DNA of 64,000 nucleotides, from NCBI RefSeq assembly GCF_003286125.1, contig NZ_QMED01000013.1, positions 1-64,000 of the forward strand, given 5' to 3'. Below are positions 1-8,365 of the stretch, piece by piece. Both the position numbers and the translations under genes were made by a program. This DNA comes from Algibacillus agarilyticus (GTDB taxonomy: Bacteria; Pseudomonadota; Gammaproteobacteria; Enterobacterales; Alteromonadaceae). Below the pieces are notes generated by a model. The model was not told where the DNA came from, made no database searches, and saw nothing but the letters and a program-made list of their open reading frames with translations. Each line of letters begins with the position of its first letter. The stretch's first letter is position 1.

Positions 1-118
1 GGTTAAATTGGCGACTGCGCTCAACCAATTTCACGCTTCTGGCAATTGAAAAAAGTGTCTTGGGAGCAAAAATTGATTGGATTTTATCTGTCAAAGTCGT
101 AAGGTTCATTGTCTTCAT
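1..118 (-). mobile_element. IS4-like transposase, 5' end only (runs off window)
   Basis: An open frame starts at an ATG at 118 (second ATG at 109) and continues to the left edge with no stop. It encodes 39 residues beginning MKTMNLTTLTDKIQSIF and continuing with an ARSVKLVERSR stretch. This looks like the N-terminus of IS4-family DDE transposases, which typically open with a short helix, an IFxxxxLxxxAR pattern and a basic LVxRxR motif. Assignment is from pattern memory only, because the catalytic DDE core lies outside the window. The adjoining bases 119-208 would hold the element's end and promoter. The neighbouring repeat A copy is cut at 208/209, which fits an insertion there. Confidence 0.5.
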
Positions 119-208
119 GTTTGTTTGTCTTTTATTAGTTTTGGCGAACCAATAAGATCACAAATTGAACATGAAGACACCTCTTTTTTTCTTAAGATCC
201 TACATATG

Positions 209-419
209 AAATGCGCTTAAATGAAAGAATAGTGGTGCTCTTTTGAGTTCCAGCAACACAGAGTAAACGCATTTAAAACTCGCCTGAAAGGAATGCCCCA
301 GCGGCTTTTGACCTGCGTTATCGGTATTTGAAAGGGAGCAACCATTCCTGTACACCGACGCCTTGTTCAAAAATCGCTGGATGCATTCTGAGAGATCACT
401 TATTTATATGAATTGGTAT
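209..419 (-). repeat. Dispersed repeat A (MITE-like), copy 1, truncated
   Basis: This is the reverse complement of the repeats at 21011-21262 and 34731-34980. It keeps the ATTGGTAT end at 412-419 but lacks about 40 bp of the other end, being replaced by IS-like sequence from 208 leftwards. No coding capacity is visible. Nearly the whole remaining length aligns with the two other copies, with only a few substitutions and a 3-4 base indel. Confidence 0.85.
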
Positions 420-439
420 AACTGAATCGTATACCCAAG

Positions 440-474
440 TTACTTCAAGATACCGCTATTGTATCTTGAGGTTA
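440..474 (-). terminator. Hairpin at the stop codon of the DJ-1/PfpI gene
   Basis: The arms TACTTCAAGATAC (441-453) and GTATCTTGAGGTTA (461-474) pair around a 7-base loop. On the minus strand the stem starts inside the TAA stop of the upstream gene. There is no T-run after it, so it may be an mRNA-stabilising or attenuating hairpin, or a member of the short palindromes found elsewhere in the window. Confidence 0.5.
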
Positions 475-1071
475 CTGAGCTGTTTGGTATTCCATATAAC
501 GCTCGGTTGTTTTTCTTATTTCGCGACTCGTTAGTTTTTCGACGACATATAGGCTCATATCAATACCCGCACTGATCCCGCCAGATGTCATAATATCACC
601 GGTATCAATAAAGCGAGAGCCTTTTAATACTTGGCAACTGGGTTCTATTTTTTCAAGGAGCTCAAACGCTAAATGGTGAGTGGTAGCTTGTCTGTTTTTA
701 AGTAAACCTAATTTAGCCAGGACTAACGCGCCAGTACAAACGGATAAATTGTATTGGCTGGTTTGCGCTAAGCGGGCAATTTCTTTTAACAGTTTATTAT
801 TTTTTAAAACCCCGCGCGTGCCATCTCCGCCTGGGATAATCAAAATATCCGTGCGCTCAAGTTCGGTAATTGCGCAATCAGGGTTAACACTTAAGCCGTT
901 TTTGGCCACAACACTGTTGCCATTAAAACTACAGGTTTTAAGGTTAAAGAGTGGGCCACTGAGTTCTTCGGTTACCGAAAACACTTCAAAAGGGCCTGCA
1001 AAATCGAGTACTTCAACGTTATCAAATAATAATATGCAAATATCGAGTATGGGGGCTGTTGTGACTTCCAT
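472..1071 (-). CDS. DJ-1/PfpI family protein
   Basis: 199 aa, a single DJ-1/PfpI (class I glutamine amidotransferase-like) domain. The N-terminal ILLFDNVEVLDFAGPFEVF motif is typical of the subgroup related to the sensor domain of AraC/GlxA-type regulators and isonitrile hydratases. The likely nucleophile is Cys112 in the elbow SVCTGALVLAKLG, and a TSGGISAGIDMSLYVVE segment follows as in that subgroup. There is no C-terminal HTH, so it is a stand-alone enzyme or stress protein rather than a regulator. Substrate is unknown; isonitrile hydratase-like or glyoxalase/deglycase-like activities are possible. It is separated from trkH by 44 bp on the same strand and may be read through from it. Confidence 0.85.
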   Translation of the reverse strand: MEVTTAPILDICILLFDNVEVLDFAGPFEVFSVTEELSGPLFNLKTCSFNGNSVVAKNGLSVNPDCAITELERTDILIIPGGDGTRGVLKNNKLLKEIARLAQTSQYNLSVCTGALVLAKLGLLKNRQATTHHLAFELLEKIEPSCQVLKGSRFIDTGDIMTSGGISAGIDMSLYVVEKLTSREIRKTTERYMEYQTAQ

Positions 1072-1115
1072 GATTGTATTCCTTGTTATTCATTATCCAA
1101 AAAGTGTCTGCTAAA

Positions 1116-2567
1116 TTATGCACGCCAAAATGTAGGTGTAAAAAGAACAAGTAACGTAAATATCTCTAAGCGACCAAACACCATGGCGATCACTAATATC
1201 CATTTACTGGTGTCAGGTATGCTACCAAAATTAGCGGCTACTTCACCTAAACCTGGGCCTAAGTTATTCAAACAAGCGGCGGTTGCCGAGAAGGCGGTAA
1301 TGTTATCTAAGCCTGTTGACAGTAAGGCTAGCATAATGACCACAAAAACGAGGGTGTAAGCGGCAAAAAATCCCCAAACGGCATCAACCACTTTATCGGG
1401 TAAGGCTTTACCGCCAATTTTAATTGAGAAAACCGCTTTAGGGTGAATTAAGCGACTGAGTTCGCGCATACCTTGCAGATAGAGGAGTAATACACGCACG
1501 ACTTTCATACCGCCGCCTGTCGACCCTGCGCAACCGCCAATAAATGATGAAAAGACCAACAATAAAGGCAGTAATAAAGGCCAACCCGAGAATGAATCTG
1601 TCGCAAAACCGGCGGTCGTGCTAATAGACACCGCTTGAAATAAAGCATGGTTCATCGCCGTTTCGGGTGAATCATAATAAGCTGTTTCAACTAATACCCA
1701 AAAGCAAATGAGGGTTAATACCAGTTGAATACCAATAAAGCCTTTAAATTCAGGATCGCGTAAATAACCCATAATGCTGCGGCCGCGTACGGCTGCATAA
1801 TGTAAGGCAAAGTTGATACCCGCAATAATTAAAAACACGACACAAATTAAGTTGATTACCGGGCTATTAAAGTAACCAATACTCGCGTCATGGGTTGAAA
1901 ACCCCCCGATAGCGATAGTCGAGAAAGCATGACAGATGGCATCGAATAAGGTCATGCCTGCCGACCAATATGCGATGGCGCACATCGTGGTTAACGTTAA
2001 ATAGATTAACCATAAGTGTTTGGCGGTATCGGCGATTCGAGGTGTCATTTTTGAATCTTTTACCGGCCCCGGGGTTTCGGCTCTGTATAGCTGCATGCCC
2101 CCGATACCTAGCATGGGTAAAATGGCAACCGCGAGCACAATGATCCCCATTCCACCTAACCATTGTAATTGTTGACGATAAAACAACACCGCTTTAGGTA
2201 AAAAATCGATACCGGTAATAACGGTTGCGCCCGTTGTGGTTAACCCCGAGAAGCTTTCAAATATCGCATCGGCCAACGTCATGTTAGGGGCTTCGAGTAG
2301 CATAAATGGAATAGCCCCAAACACGCCCAGTACAACCCAAAACATCACAACAATTAAGAAACCTTCGCGTGCTTTTAAATCGGCTTTTTGTTCTCGCTGT
2401 GGATACCACATAAACAAACCACCGATTAAGCTCACGACAAAAGCGAGTACAAAAGCTAAACCACCGCCATCTTTGTATATAAGTGAAACCACAGCGGGTG
2501 GGATCATGGTTGAGCTAAATAAGGCAACCAAAAGGCCAAGAATACGTATTATCGAACGATACTTCAT
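1116..2567 (-). CDS. trkH: Trk potassium uptake system, membrane subunit TrkH
   Basis: 483 aa, the same length as E. coli TrkH. It is the K+-translocating inner-membrane subunit, working with the NAD-binding gate TrkA encoded elsewhere. All four pore-loop selectivity regions can be read: SGLTTTGATV, STIAIGGFSTHDASIGYF, STTAGFATDSF and CLNNLGPGLGEV, each between paired hydrophobic helices. The order pepQ-yigZ-trkH matches E. coli (pepQ-yigZ-trkH-hemG), so this is the end of a conserved operon in which hemG is missing. The ATG start at 2567 is followed by a hydrophobic first helix. Confidence 0.96.
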   Translation of the reverse strand: MKYRSIIRILGLLVALFSSTMIPPAVVSLIYKDGGGLAFVLAFVVSLIGGLFMWYPQREQKADLKAREGFLIVVMFWVVLGVFGAIPFMLLEAPNMTLADAIFESFSGLTTTGATVITGIDFLPKAVLFYRQQLQWLGGMGIIVLAVAILPMLGIGGMQLYRAETPGPVKDSKMTPRIADTAKHLWLIYLTLTTMCAIAYWSAGMTLFDAICHAFSTIAIGGFSTHDASIGYFNSPVINLICVVFLIIAGINFALHYAAVRGRSIMGYLRDPEFKGFIGIQLVLTLICFWVLVETAYYDSPETAMNHALFQAVSISTTAGFATDSFSGWPLLLPLLLVFSSFIGGCAGSTGGGMKVVRVLLLYLQGMRELSRLIHPKAVFSIKIGGKALPDKVVDAVWGFFAAYTLVFVVIMLALLSTGLDNITAFSATAACLNNLGPGLGEVAANFGSIPDTSKWILVIAMVFGRLEIFTLLVLFTPTFWRA

Positions 2568-2639
2568 TTTATGTGTGTTATCCGTTCTACTCTAAATTAG
2601 TAACAGGCATGCATTTTATAAGGCGAAGATTAACCGACA

Positions 2640-3242
2640 TTAATCTTCGGGTTTTAGGGTTAATTGCATGTCTTGTATTTTCTGTTGGAAATTTTCGCTG
2701 TTAGTGGCACTGAGCGCAAGCTGTAATTTAACACAGTCAGAATAGTCGATGTTGATAACATCGCCAGATTCCTGTTTAAGCCAAAACTCAACTTGTTCCC
2801 ATTGTGAATAACTGCAAGTTAAATGATAAAGTGATTTTTCGACTTTTAATTCGGTTTTTAACGTGGCTAAAGCCTGTTTTACGCCGCCGCCATAAGCTTT
2901 AACTAAACCGCCTGTGCCGAGTTTAATACCACCCGAGTAACGAACAACGATGGCCACAACATGACCTAAACCTGAACCTAATAAAACCGCGAGCATGGGT
3001 TTACCTGCGGTGCCAGTCGGTTCGCCATCATCAGAAAAACCATATTGATTTGAATCGTAAGGCGGCCCCGCTACAAAAGCTGAGCAATGATGACGAGCAT
3101 CTGGATGTTGAGCTTTCATTTTTTGGATGGTTTGCTTGGCTTCTTGGGCATTTTTCACGGGGATTAAATAAGAAATAAACCGGCTTTTTTTAATTGTTTC
3201 TTCGGTTTCGGTTGGGCTAGCGGGAATAAAATATTGGCTCAA
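2640..3242 (-). CDS. yigZ: YigZ/IMPACT family protein
   Basis: About 200 aa. The N-terminal half is a UPF0029/IMPACT domain with the hallmark HPDARHHCSAFVAGPPYDSNQYGFSDDGEPTGTAGKPML series and a glycine-rich VRYSGGIKLGTGGLVKAYGGG segment. The C-terminal half is a small DUF1949-type domain. The biochemical role is unclear; eukaryotic IMPACT modulates Gcn1. The frame extends to a GTG at 3287, but the TTG at 3242 aligns exactly with the E. coli start (L-S-Q-Y-F-I-P matching M-E-S-W-L-I-P), and the GTG lies next to a palindrome, so I prefer 3242. It is the middle gene of pepQ-yigZ-trkH. Confidence 0.9.
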   Translation of the reverse strand: MSQYFIPASPTETEETIKKSRFISYLIPVKNAQEAKQTIQKMKAQHPDARHHCSAFVAGPPYDSNQYGFSDDGEPTGTAGKPMLAVLLGSGLGHVVAIVVRYSGGIKLGTGGLVKAYGGGVKQALATLKTELKVEKSLYHLTCSYSQWEQVEFWLKQESGDVINIDYSDCVKLQLALSATNSENFQQKIQDMQLTLKPED

Positions 3243-3290
3243 CTTAAGGCTCGATAAAGTGATTAATGACGCTGAGCATATTAACACGCC

Positions 3291-3319
3291 TAATATCCCT
3301 AAGTCACTTGGGGATATTA
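3291..3319. repeat. Palindrome with AAGTCACTT core
   Basis: A near-perfect inverted repeat with arms TAATATCCC and GGGGATATTA around an AAGTCACTT core, in the pepQ-yigZ spacer. It shares the core with palindromes near 28193, 42794 and 52216. It could form an intercistronic mRNA hairpin. Confidence 0.7.
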
Positions 3320-3333
3320 GGCATGAGTTTGGT

Positions 3334-4662
3334 TTATAAACCTAAATCGCGGGTCATGTTTTCATTAAACGTGGCGTGAACAATAATGTTATCTTCAATT
3401 CTGATCCCACCAAATGGTTTTAATGCTTCAACGCGTTGCCAATTAATATATTTGCCCTGTGGTGCTTTGCTTAACGAATTGAGCAAGCAATCAATAAAAT
3501 ACAAACCGGGTTCAATTGTAACCACCATGTTAGGTTCAATAATACGCGTGGTGCGCAGATAAGGGTGTCCTTCTGGTGGTTCACGGTGTGTGCCTCGAGC
3601 ATCAGCCATAAAACCGCCCACATCGTGCACTTGCAAACCCAGAGGGTGACCTAAGCCGTGTGGGAAAAACGAAGCGGTAATATTAAGTTCTATCACTTCT
3701 TTGGCTGAAATGGTGACTAAGCCAAATTCGACTAACAGCTGCGCTATTTTGTGATGACATTGAATATGCAAATCACCAAATTTCATATTCGGTTTTAAAC
3801 TCGCGACTAAATCTAATTGTATTTGGTCTAAGCGATTTATCAGTTCGGCAAACACGCCTTTTTTAGCCGCATACGTGCGAGTTATATCACTGGCGTAGCC
3901 ATTAAATTGACCACCAGCATCAATTAAAAAAGACAAATGTTGGCTGGGTTTGTGGCGTTCATAATAGGTGTAATGTAGGGTCGCGGCATTTTGATTTAAC
4001 GCGACAATGTTATTGTAGGGTAATTGGTGTTCGTTTAATTGTGCGGCCTGTAAAAAGGCGAGATGAATATCAAATTCACTACCGCCAGCATAAAAGGTAT
4101 CTTTAGCCGCTAAATGCCCCTGAATACCTATTTTAGTTGCCTCGCGCATGCACATTTGCTCATACTCGGTTTTGTATGCGCGGTAAAAATGTAAATGATT
4201 GAGAATAGGTTCAGGGTTTATATTGTCAAACCCCAGTGCTTGAGCAACTTCAAGGTGTTCGCCAATGTAAGCGTGATTATTTAAGACACGCGGTAATAAT
4301 GCTTCAACCTGGTTGGCCTGCGTTAATATTTGTATATCAAATGCGTCTTGCCAAAATTCATCGCCTAATTTAATGACTTTGTGCCAAAAATCATGCGGTT
4401 GAAAATAGATGAGTTTAGGTTTATTAATGCCATCTACAATGAGCCAAGAATTAGGTACATCTAGCACGGGTAACCACGCTTTAAAGTGAGGATTCACTTT
4501 AAAAGGGTAATCCATATCATCTAAAAATTGACGCTTGGTTTGGCCAGAATGGATCACCAAGGCATCAATCTTTTCGAGTTGGATAATGTCTTTTACTCGA
4601 CTTTGCAAACTAGTTAAATGCGATTGATACAGTTTAGTTAAATTGTCATTCAACTGTGACAT
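3334..4662 (-). CDS. pepQ: Xaa-Pro dipeptidase PepQ
   Basis: 442 aa (E. coli 443), a cytoplasmic M24B metallopeptidase that splits Xaa-Pro dipeptides. The C-terminal pita-bread fold is intact. Metal-ligand motifs are the two Asp in LIDAGGQFNGYASDITRTY, His in FFPHGLGHPLGLQVHDVGG, Glu in VTIEPGLYF and Glu in GGIRIEDNIIV. The N-terminal creatinase-like domain is also full length. First gene of the pepQ-yigZ-trkH operon, divergent from dgkA with a 170-bp spacer that should hold both promoters. PepQ enzymes can also hydrolyse some organophosphate esters, but that is not predictable here. Confidence 0.96.
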   Translation of the reverse strand: MSQLNDNLTKLYQSHLTSLQSRVKDIIQLEKIDALVIHSGQTKRQFLDDMDYPFKVNPHFKAWLPVLDVPNSWLIVDGINKPKLIYFQPHDFWHKVIKLGDEFWQDAFDIQILTQANQVEALLPRVLNNHAYIGEHLEVAQALGFDNINPEPILNHLHFYRAYKTEYEQMCMREATKIGIQGHLAAKDTFYAGGSEFDIHLAFLQAAQLNEHQLPYNNIVALNQNAATLHYTYYERHKPSQHLSFLIDAGGQFNGYASDITRTYAAKKGVFAELINRLDQIQLDLVASLKPNMKFGDLHIQCHHKIAQLLVEFGLVTISAKEVIELNITASFFPHGLGHPLGLQVHDVGGFMADARGTHREPPEGHPYLRTTRIIEPNMVVTIEPGLYFIDCLLNSLSKAPQGKYINWQRVEALKPFGGIRIEDNIIVHATFNENMTRDLGL

Positions 4663-4832
4663 GATGGCCGACCTTATGATTTTTAAAAGCGTTGAAAATA
4701 ACAGTATGTTATTTTATCAACAGACTGAAATTAAAATAATGCGCTCCCGTTGTTTTATTATATACCTAAGCTTAAATAATGTACGGGATCATGTATCAAT
4801 TTTAAATTAATGAAGAAGAGGAATTAAGCAAA

Positions 4833-5216
4833 ATGTCGGAAACTTTAAAGCCAAATGGACAAGGTTTACAACGTGTGATCAGAGCGACAATGTGTTCAAT
4901 TCAAGGCATTAAAGCCGCTTACACACACGAAGCCGCTTTTAGACAAGAAGCTTGGCTGGTTATCTTATTATTACCGATAGCTTGGTTAACGAGTCATTCA
5001 TTAGGGCAGTTTGTGGCACTCGCAAGTTGCTTAGTATTAGTACTCATTGTTGAATTACTGAACTCAGCGGTTGAAGCGGTTGTTGATCGCATTAGTTTAG
5101 AACACAGTGAATTAGCGGGGCGCGCAAAAGACATGGGCTCGGCAGCGGTTACGCTATCATTGGTGATTGTTGCGCTTGTGTGGGGACACCACTTTTATCA
5201 TTATTTTACCGGTTAA
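4833..5216 (+). CDS. dgkA: Diacylglycerol kinase DgkA
   Basis: 127 aa, a small three-helix inner-membrane kinase that phosphorylates diacylglycerol to phosphatidic acid and recycles diacylglycerol from membrane-derived glycan synthesis. Conserved features include the surface helix with HEAAFRQE, then two hydrophobic helices flanking the active-site ELLNSAVEAVVDRIS motif, and a last helix in VTLSLVIVALVWG. A good ribosome site (AGAGGAA) precedes the ATG. Divergent from pepQ. The length and all family motifs are normal. Confidence 0.96.
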   Translation: MSETLKPNGQGLQRVIRATMCSIQGIKAAYTHEAAFRQEAWLVILLLPIAWLTSHSLGQFVALASCLVLVLIVELLNSAVEAVVDRISLEHSELAGRAKDMGSAAVTLSLVIVALVWGHHFYHYFTG

Positions 5217-5237
5217 CGATTCTTTGATTGTATAACA

Positions 5238-5636
5238 TTAATAATGGGCAGGACGACTGCCAGCCATTAACTTATCCAATTTGACTTGTGCCCGCTTGGG
5301 GTTGTCTAAATCGATAACCTCGATCATTTCGCATTCATCTCTCACCATTTCATCGATTAAGCTAGGGTAGTGACGACAGTCTTCTGGCCGGTCTAAATAA
5401 ATACTACAGGTGTATTTATTGGGGGCTTGCGGGGTTTTCTTCGGTTCTAGTTCGAGAAACGGGCATCGTGTTAACTTTTGACCTGACTTTGGATCAAACC
5501 AAATCTGACCGTTTTTTACATACTCAAAAATTTCAGGGTTAAAGATCTCCCATAAATCGATTTCTTCTTGAGTTGCCGCGAGTGCGCCATCGCCATACTT
5601 AATGCAGCATTTGCCGCATTGATTGCAATCTTTCAT
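5238..5636 (-). CDS. YkgJ-family cysteine-cluster protein
   Basis: About 132 aa from the ATG at 5636; a TTG at 5657 would add 7 residues. The N-terminal CNQCGKCCIKYGDGALA motif and the later RCPFLE, YTCSIYLDRPEDCRHYP cysteines are the pattern of the YkgJ/CxxCxxCC family, predicted to bind zinc or an iron-sulfur cluster. The function of the family is not settled. It converges on dgkA with a 21-bp gap. Repeat B copy 1 begins about 65 bp upstream, so its promoter region may include repeat sequence. Confidence 0.85.
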   Translation of the reverse strand: MKDCNQCGKCCIKYGDGALAATQEEIDLWEIFNPEIFEYVKNGQIWFDPKSGQKLTRCPFLELEPKKTPQAPNKYTCSIYLDRPEDCRHYPSLIDEMVRDECEMIEVIDLDNPKRAQVKLDKLMAGSRPAHY

Positions 5637-5700
5637 TATTTGCCTGTTGGTCTTCAAATAAAAAGTAGAGCGTGTAGCCCAAGCTCTATTATACCTTATC

Positions 5701-5876
5701 TATAGTCAAAGCGATCGGGTTTTAGGGGAAGCCGTCAAAGCTACCGCGTCCTGCTCTCGCCCCTTACCTGCATCCATGCAGGCAAGCTTCGAGACCCCAT
5801 GAGCATATGCTCTACTATGTGATTGGGGCGAGTAAGCGCTGACAATGAACCATAAAACCTGAGCGAGAAGACTATA
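5701..5876 (-). repeat. Dispersed repeat B (MITE-like), copy 1, 176 bp
   Basis: The ends are imperfect inverted repeats, TATAGTC...GGTTTTA against its complement, and both outer ends carry TA. The core holds the shared GAGCATATGCTC palindrome. It is in the opposite orientation to the other three copies. Internally it belongs to the subtype carrying a GCATCCATGC palindrome in one arm, shared with the 52261-52485 copy. Confidence 0.88.
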
Positions 5877-5896
5877 TGTTATTAAGTGCTCAGCTA

Positions 5897-6472
5897 TTAA
5901 TACTGAAGGGATTGGCTATAGCAGCCGCTTGATTGAGTTATCACGGCGGCGATACTGCGAGTATGGTTTTGTGCGGTATGAATAAAAGGCTCGACTAACC
6001 CATTGCCCTCACTACAAAAATAGCCCGAAGCATAAGGGCCAAGGTAAATTAATTGCCCTTGTTGATTAAAAACAGCGACGGCTGGAGTCGAAGGGATCCA
6101 TTGTTGTAATACATGGGGTGCTGGCGTTGACAGATCTAAGGTTACGCTTTTAAAATTATGTTTAACACCCAACGCAATGACACTGTCTATATGCGGTTGG
6201 GCAATCATTTGACAGTTGCAATGCTCACGCGTGAAATGGACGATGGTATTATTGAGCTGACTGTCGGCTGCTATCATATTTGTGGTATAGCGTTGAACCG
6301 TTGCTGTGAATTGCTGAGAAAATGTAGGGTCTAACGCCGCATTTTCAAGCTGGTGTTCGGGATCAAATTCGAATTGTTGTGGTACTTGAAATGTGGATAC
6401 CGCGGAAATGATAATAATAAACCAAATCGTGAAAAATATGTGGATAGCGTATTTAATTAAGTAATCAATCAT
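5897..6472 (-). CDS. Membrane-anchored thioredoxin-like protein (DUF6436-like)
   Basis: 191 aa. One N-terminal hydrophobic helix (about residues 9-27) anchors a periplasmic domain. The domain contains a TREHCNCQ motif placed where a thioredoxin fold has its active site, a TPAVAVFNQQGQLIYLGPYASGYFC block and a final Cys in SSGCYSQ. I recall this architecture as DUF6436, common in Alteromonadales and Vibrio and thioredoxin-like. A redox role is inferred from the cysteines, not demonstrated. Repeat B copy 1 lies 20 bp after its stop. Confidence 0.65.
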   Translation of the reverse strand: MIDYLIKYAIHIFFTIWFIIIISAVSTFQVPQQFEFDPEHQLENAALDPTFSQQFTATVQRYTTNMIAADSQLNNTIVHFTREHCNCQMIAQPHIDSVIALGVKHNFKSVTLDLSTPAPHVLQQWIPSTPAVAVFNQQGQLIYLGPYASGYFCSEGNGLVEPFIHTAQNHTRSIAAVITQSSGCYSQSLQY

Positions 6473-6621
6473 TAAAACCTAAACATCGTTAATGGTTATG
6501 CTGTATGTGTATTCGAACACGCCATTCAATACTTTGTGTCATATGTGTCAGTATGGATTAATGACATCGGGAATGAAAGGTGGTTTTTTTTATATTATTG
6601 AACGGATAAGGGCGTAAATTA

Positions 6622-7721
6622 ATGCGAATACTGTTATTGGATGTGTCGGTTTTTTCGTATCAAGGTTTTAGGCTGCCGCAATGTATCGCTGAATTGGGTT
6701 GTGAAGTGATCGCTATTTGCCGACCTTCTGCTTTGATTAGCCAAACTTTTTTATTAAAAAGCAGCTGACAGGCGGGTTAAACGACAATAATACGGTGGAT
6801 CTAAAACGCTTTTTAGATGACTTGTTGGCATGCGATGCACAGGTTGTTATTCCTTTAAATGATGAATCTAGGCGATTCTTATTGCATGTCAGTCAGCACG
6901 TATTAGCACAAGCTGACCATATAAAAGCGCCATTAGCGCGATTGTTGGCTCATTCTGTGTATTCCGCTGCGAGTTCTGCGCTGTTAGATAAACGGCTAAC
7001 CCTAAGCGATACTTGCCAAACATTGGCACTTGATACACCTGCATTTACGGGGGACTTATCGCCCAATTCTATTCAGCATTTTTATCAACAACATTCTGCC
7101 CCTTTTGTGGTCAAACTCGATGGAACGGATGCGGGTAATGGTGTGACTTATTATGCAAGTGCGGCTGAGTATCCGGATGCGACGCCAAATCAACCTGGTA
7201 TTGCGCAGTAATTTATCGCGGGTCAAGTTTGTATGTTGAGCTTTTCGGCTCATCAAGGGCGTTTTTTAGCGGGCATTTGTGTGCGCAAAGTACAAAACTT
7301 AAAATCAGATTTTGGCCAATCAACCGTGGTTGAATCCATTGCTTGCCCTGCTATTATTGTTGCCACTAAAAAGCTCGTGCAGCATTTGGGCTATACCGGT
7401 TTTGGTAGTGTCGATTTTATTCTTGATGCACAAGGTCAAGTGCATATTATTGAGCTCAACCAACGTATCACTAAAATAAGTCACTTAGGTCATTTTTTTG
7501 GTCAAGATCCACTTACGGCATTGCTGCAATGTGTTAATGGCAGTGAGGTTAATTTGCCAGCGGCTAAAATCGGCGTGACGGTTGCGTCTTTTCCGTATGA
7601 ATGGAGTCGTCAACCAAATAGTCCGTGTTTGCAAGGCTTGGTTGATGTGCCGTGGGCTGAAGCTAAAATGATGCAAACGATTATGAAGCGCATCATGCCC
7701 AAAAATATTAAATTTGTTTAA
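6622..7721 (+). pseudogene. Broken ATP-grasp enzyme gene
   Basis: The pieces translate as one ATP-grasp-like protein of about 365 aa but are disabled twice. The ATG at 6622 has a good upstream AAGGGCG; its frame (MRILLLDVSVFSYQGF...) ends at a TGA at 6766-6768. The next part continues in another frame from about 6756, with an A-run at 6756-6760 as the likely slip site. A TAA at 7209-7211 then interrupts PGIAQ-stop-FIAGQV, where related proteins have a continuous EFIxGxV-type strand, so Gln/Glu to stop is likely. The C-terminal part has GFGSVDFILDAQGQVHIIELNQR, the ATP-grasp metal-binding region. A hairpin terminator follows. Confidence 0.8.
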
Positions 7722-7724
7722 AAT

Positions 7725-7762
7725 GGCCAGCAACACTCATCATGGGTCGTTGCTGGCTTTTT
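7725..7762 (+). terminator. Rho-independent terminator after the ATP-grasp pseudogene
   Basis: GCCAGCAAC (7725-7733) pairs with GTTGCTGGC (7749-7757), followed by a T-run. Confidence 0.85.
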
Positions 7763-7831
7763 ATTATAGCCCTGCTGGTACTTGGGTATAAACCACATGA
7801 AATTAAGGCGAGAGAATTAAGATGAATTAAC

Positions 7832-8281
7832 ATGGCTAAAAAGCAGCGAGTAGCACACACGATACATGAATATACGCATGATGAAGCGCATGGATCTTAC
7901 GGGCTCGAAGCGGCTGAAAAAATGGGTGTTCCGGCTGATCGCGTTTTTAAAACCTTAGTGGTTATACTTGATAACAAAGCACTTGTGGTCGGTGTTATCC
8001 CTGTTTCTACCCAATTAAGTATGAAGCAAATCGCTAAAGCGGTTGGTGCTAAAAAAGCGGTGATGGCCGATAAGGCGGATGTTGAACGCGCGACGGGTTA
8101 TGTATTAGGTGGGGTGAGTCCGTTAGGGCAAAAAAAACAGCTCAAGACGATTATTGATTCATCGGCTCAAGCTCACTCGACTATTTTTGTTAGCGCGGGT
8201 CGACGGGGATTAGAAATAGAATTAAACGCGGATGATTTGCTAGCGTTAACTCGAGGTCACTACGCCCATATTGGCCAATAG
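7832..8281 (+). CDS. ybaK: Cys-tRNA(Pro)/Cys-tRNA deacylase YbaK
   Basis: 149 aa, single YbaK/EbsC domain. This trans-editing enzyme removes Cys mischarged on tRNA(Pro) by ProRS. The family segments FKTLVVILDNKALVVGVIPVS, LSMKQIAKAVGAKKA, TGYVLGGVSPLGQKK and the final SAGRRGLEIELNADDL are all present, including the lysine (FKT) and GGVSP loop of the active site. Length is normal. It stands alone with a strong downstream terminator at 8301-8344. Confidence 0.95.
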   Translation: MAKKQRVAHTIHEYTHDEAHGSYGLEAAEKMGVPADRVFKTLVVILDNKALVVGVIPVSTQLSMKQIAKAVGAKKAVMADKADVERATGYVLGGVSPLGQKKQLKTIIDSSAQAHSTIFVSAGRRGLEIELNADDLLALTRGHYAHIGQ

Positions 8282-8300
8282 TGTTGAACGTGAACATAAA

Positions 8301-8344
8301 TCAAAAGCTTGGTTGGTTTTCTTAGCCAAGCTTTTGATTTTTCT
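8301..8344 (+). terminator. Terminator after ybaK
   Basis: TCAAAAGCTTGG and CCAAGCTTTTGA arms with a T-run. It also faces the convergent phosphatase gene and could serve both strands. Confidence 0.8.
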
Positions 8345-8365
8345 TGGACTTTTCTTGGCTTTTTC

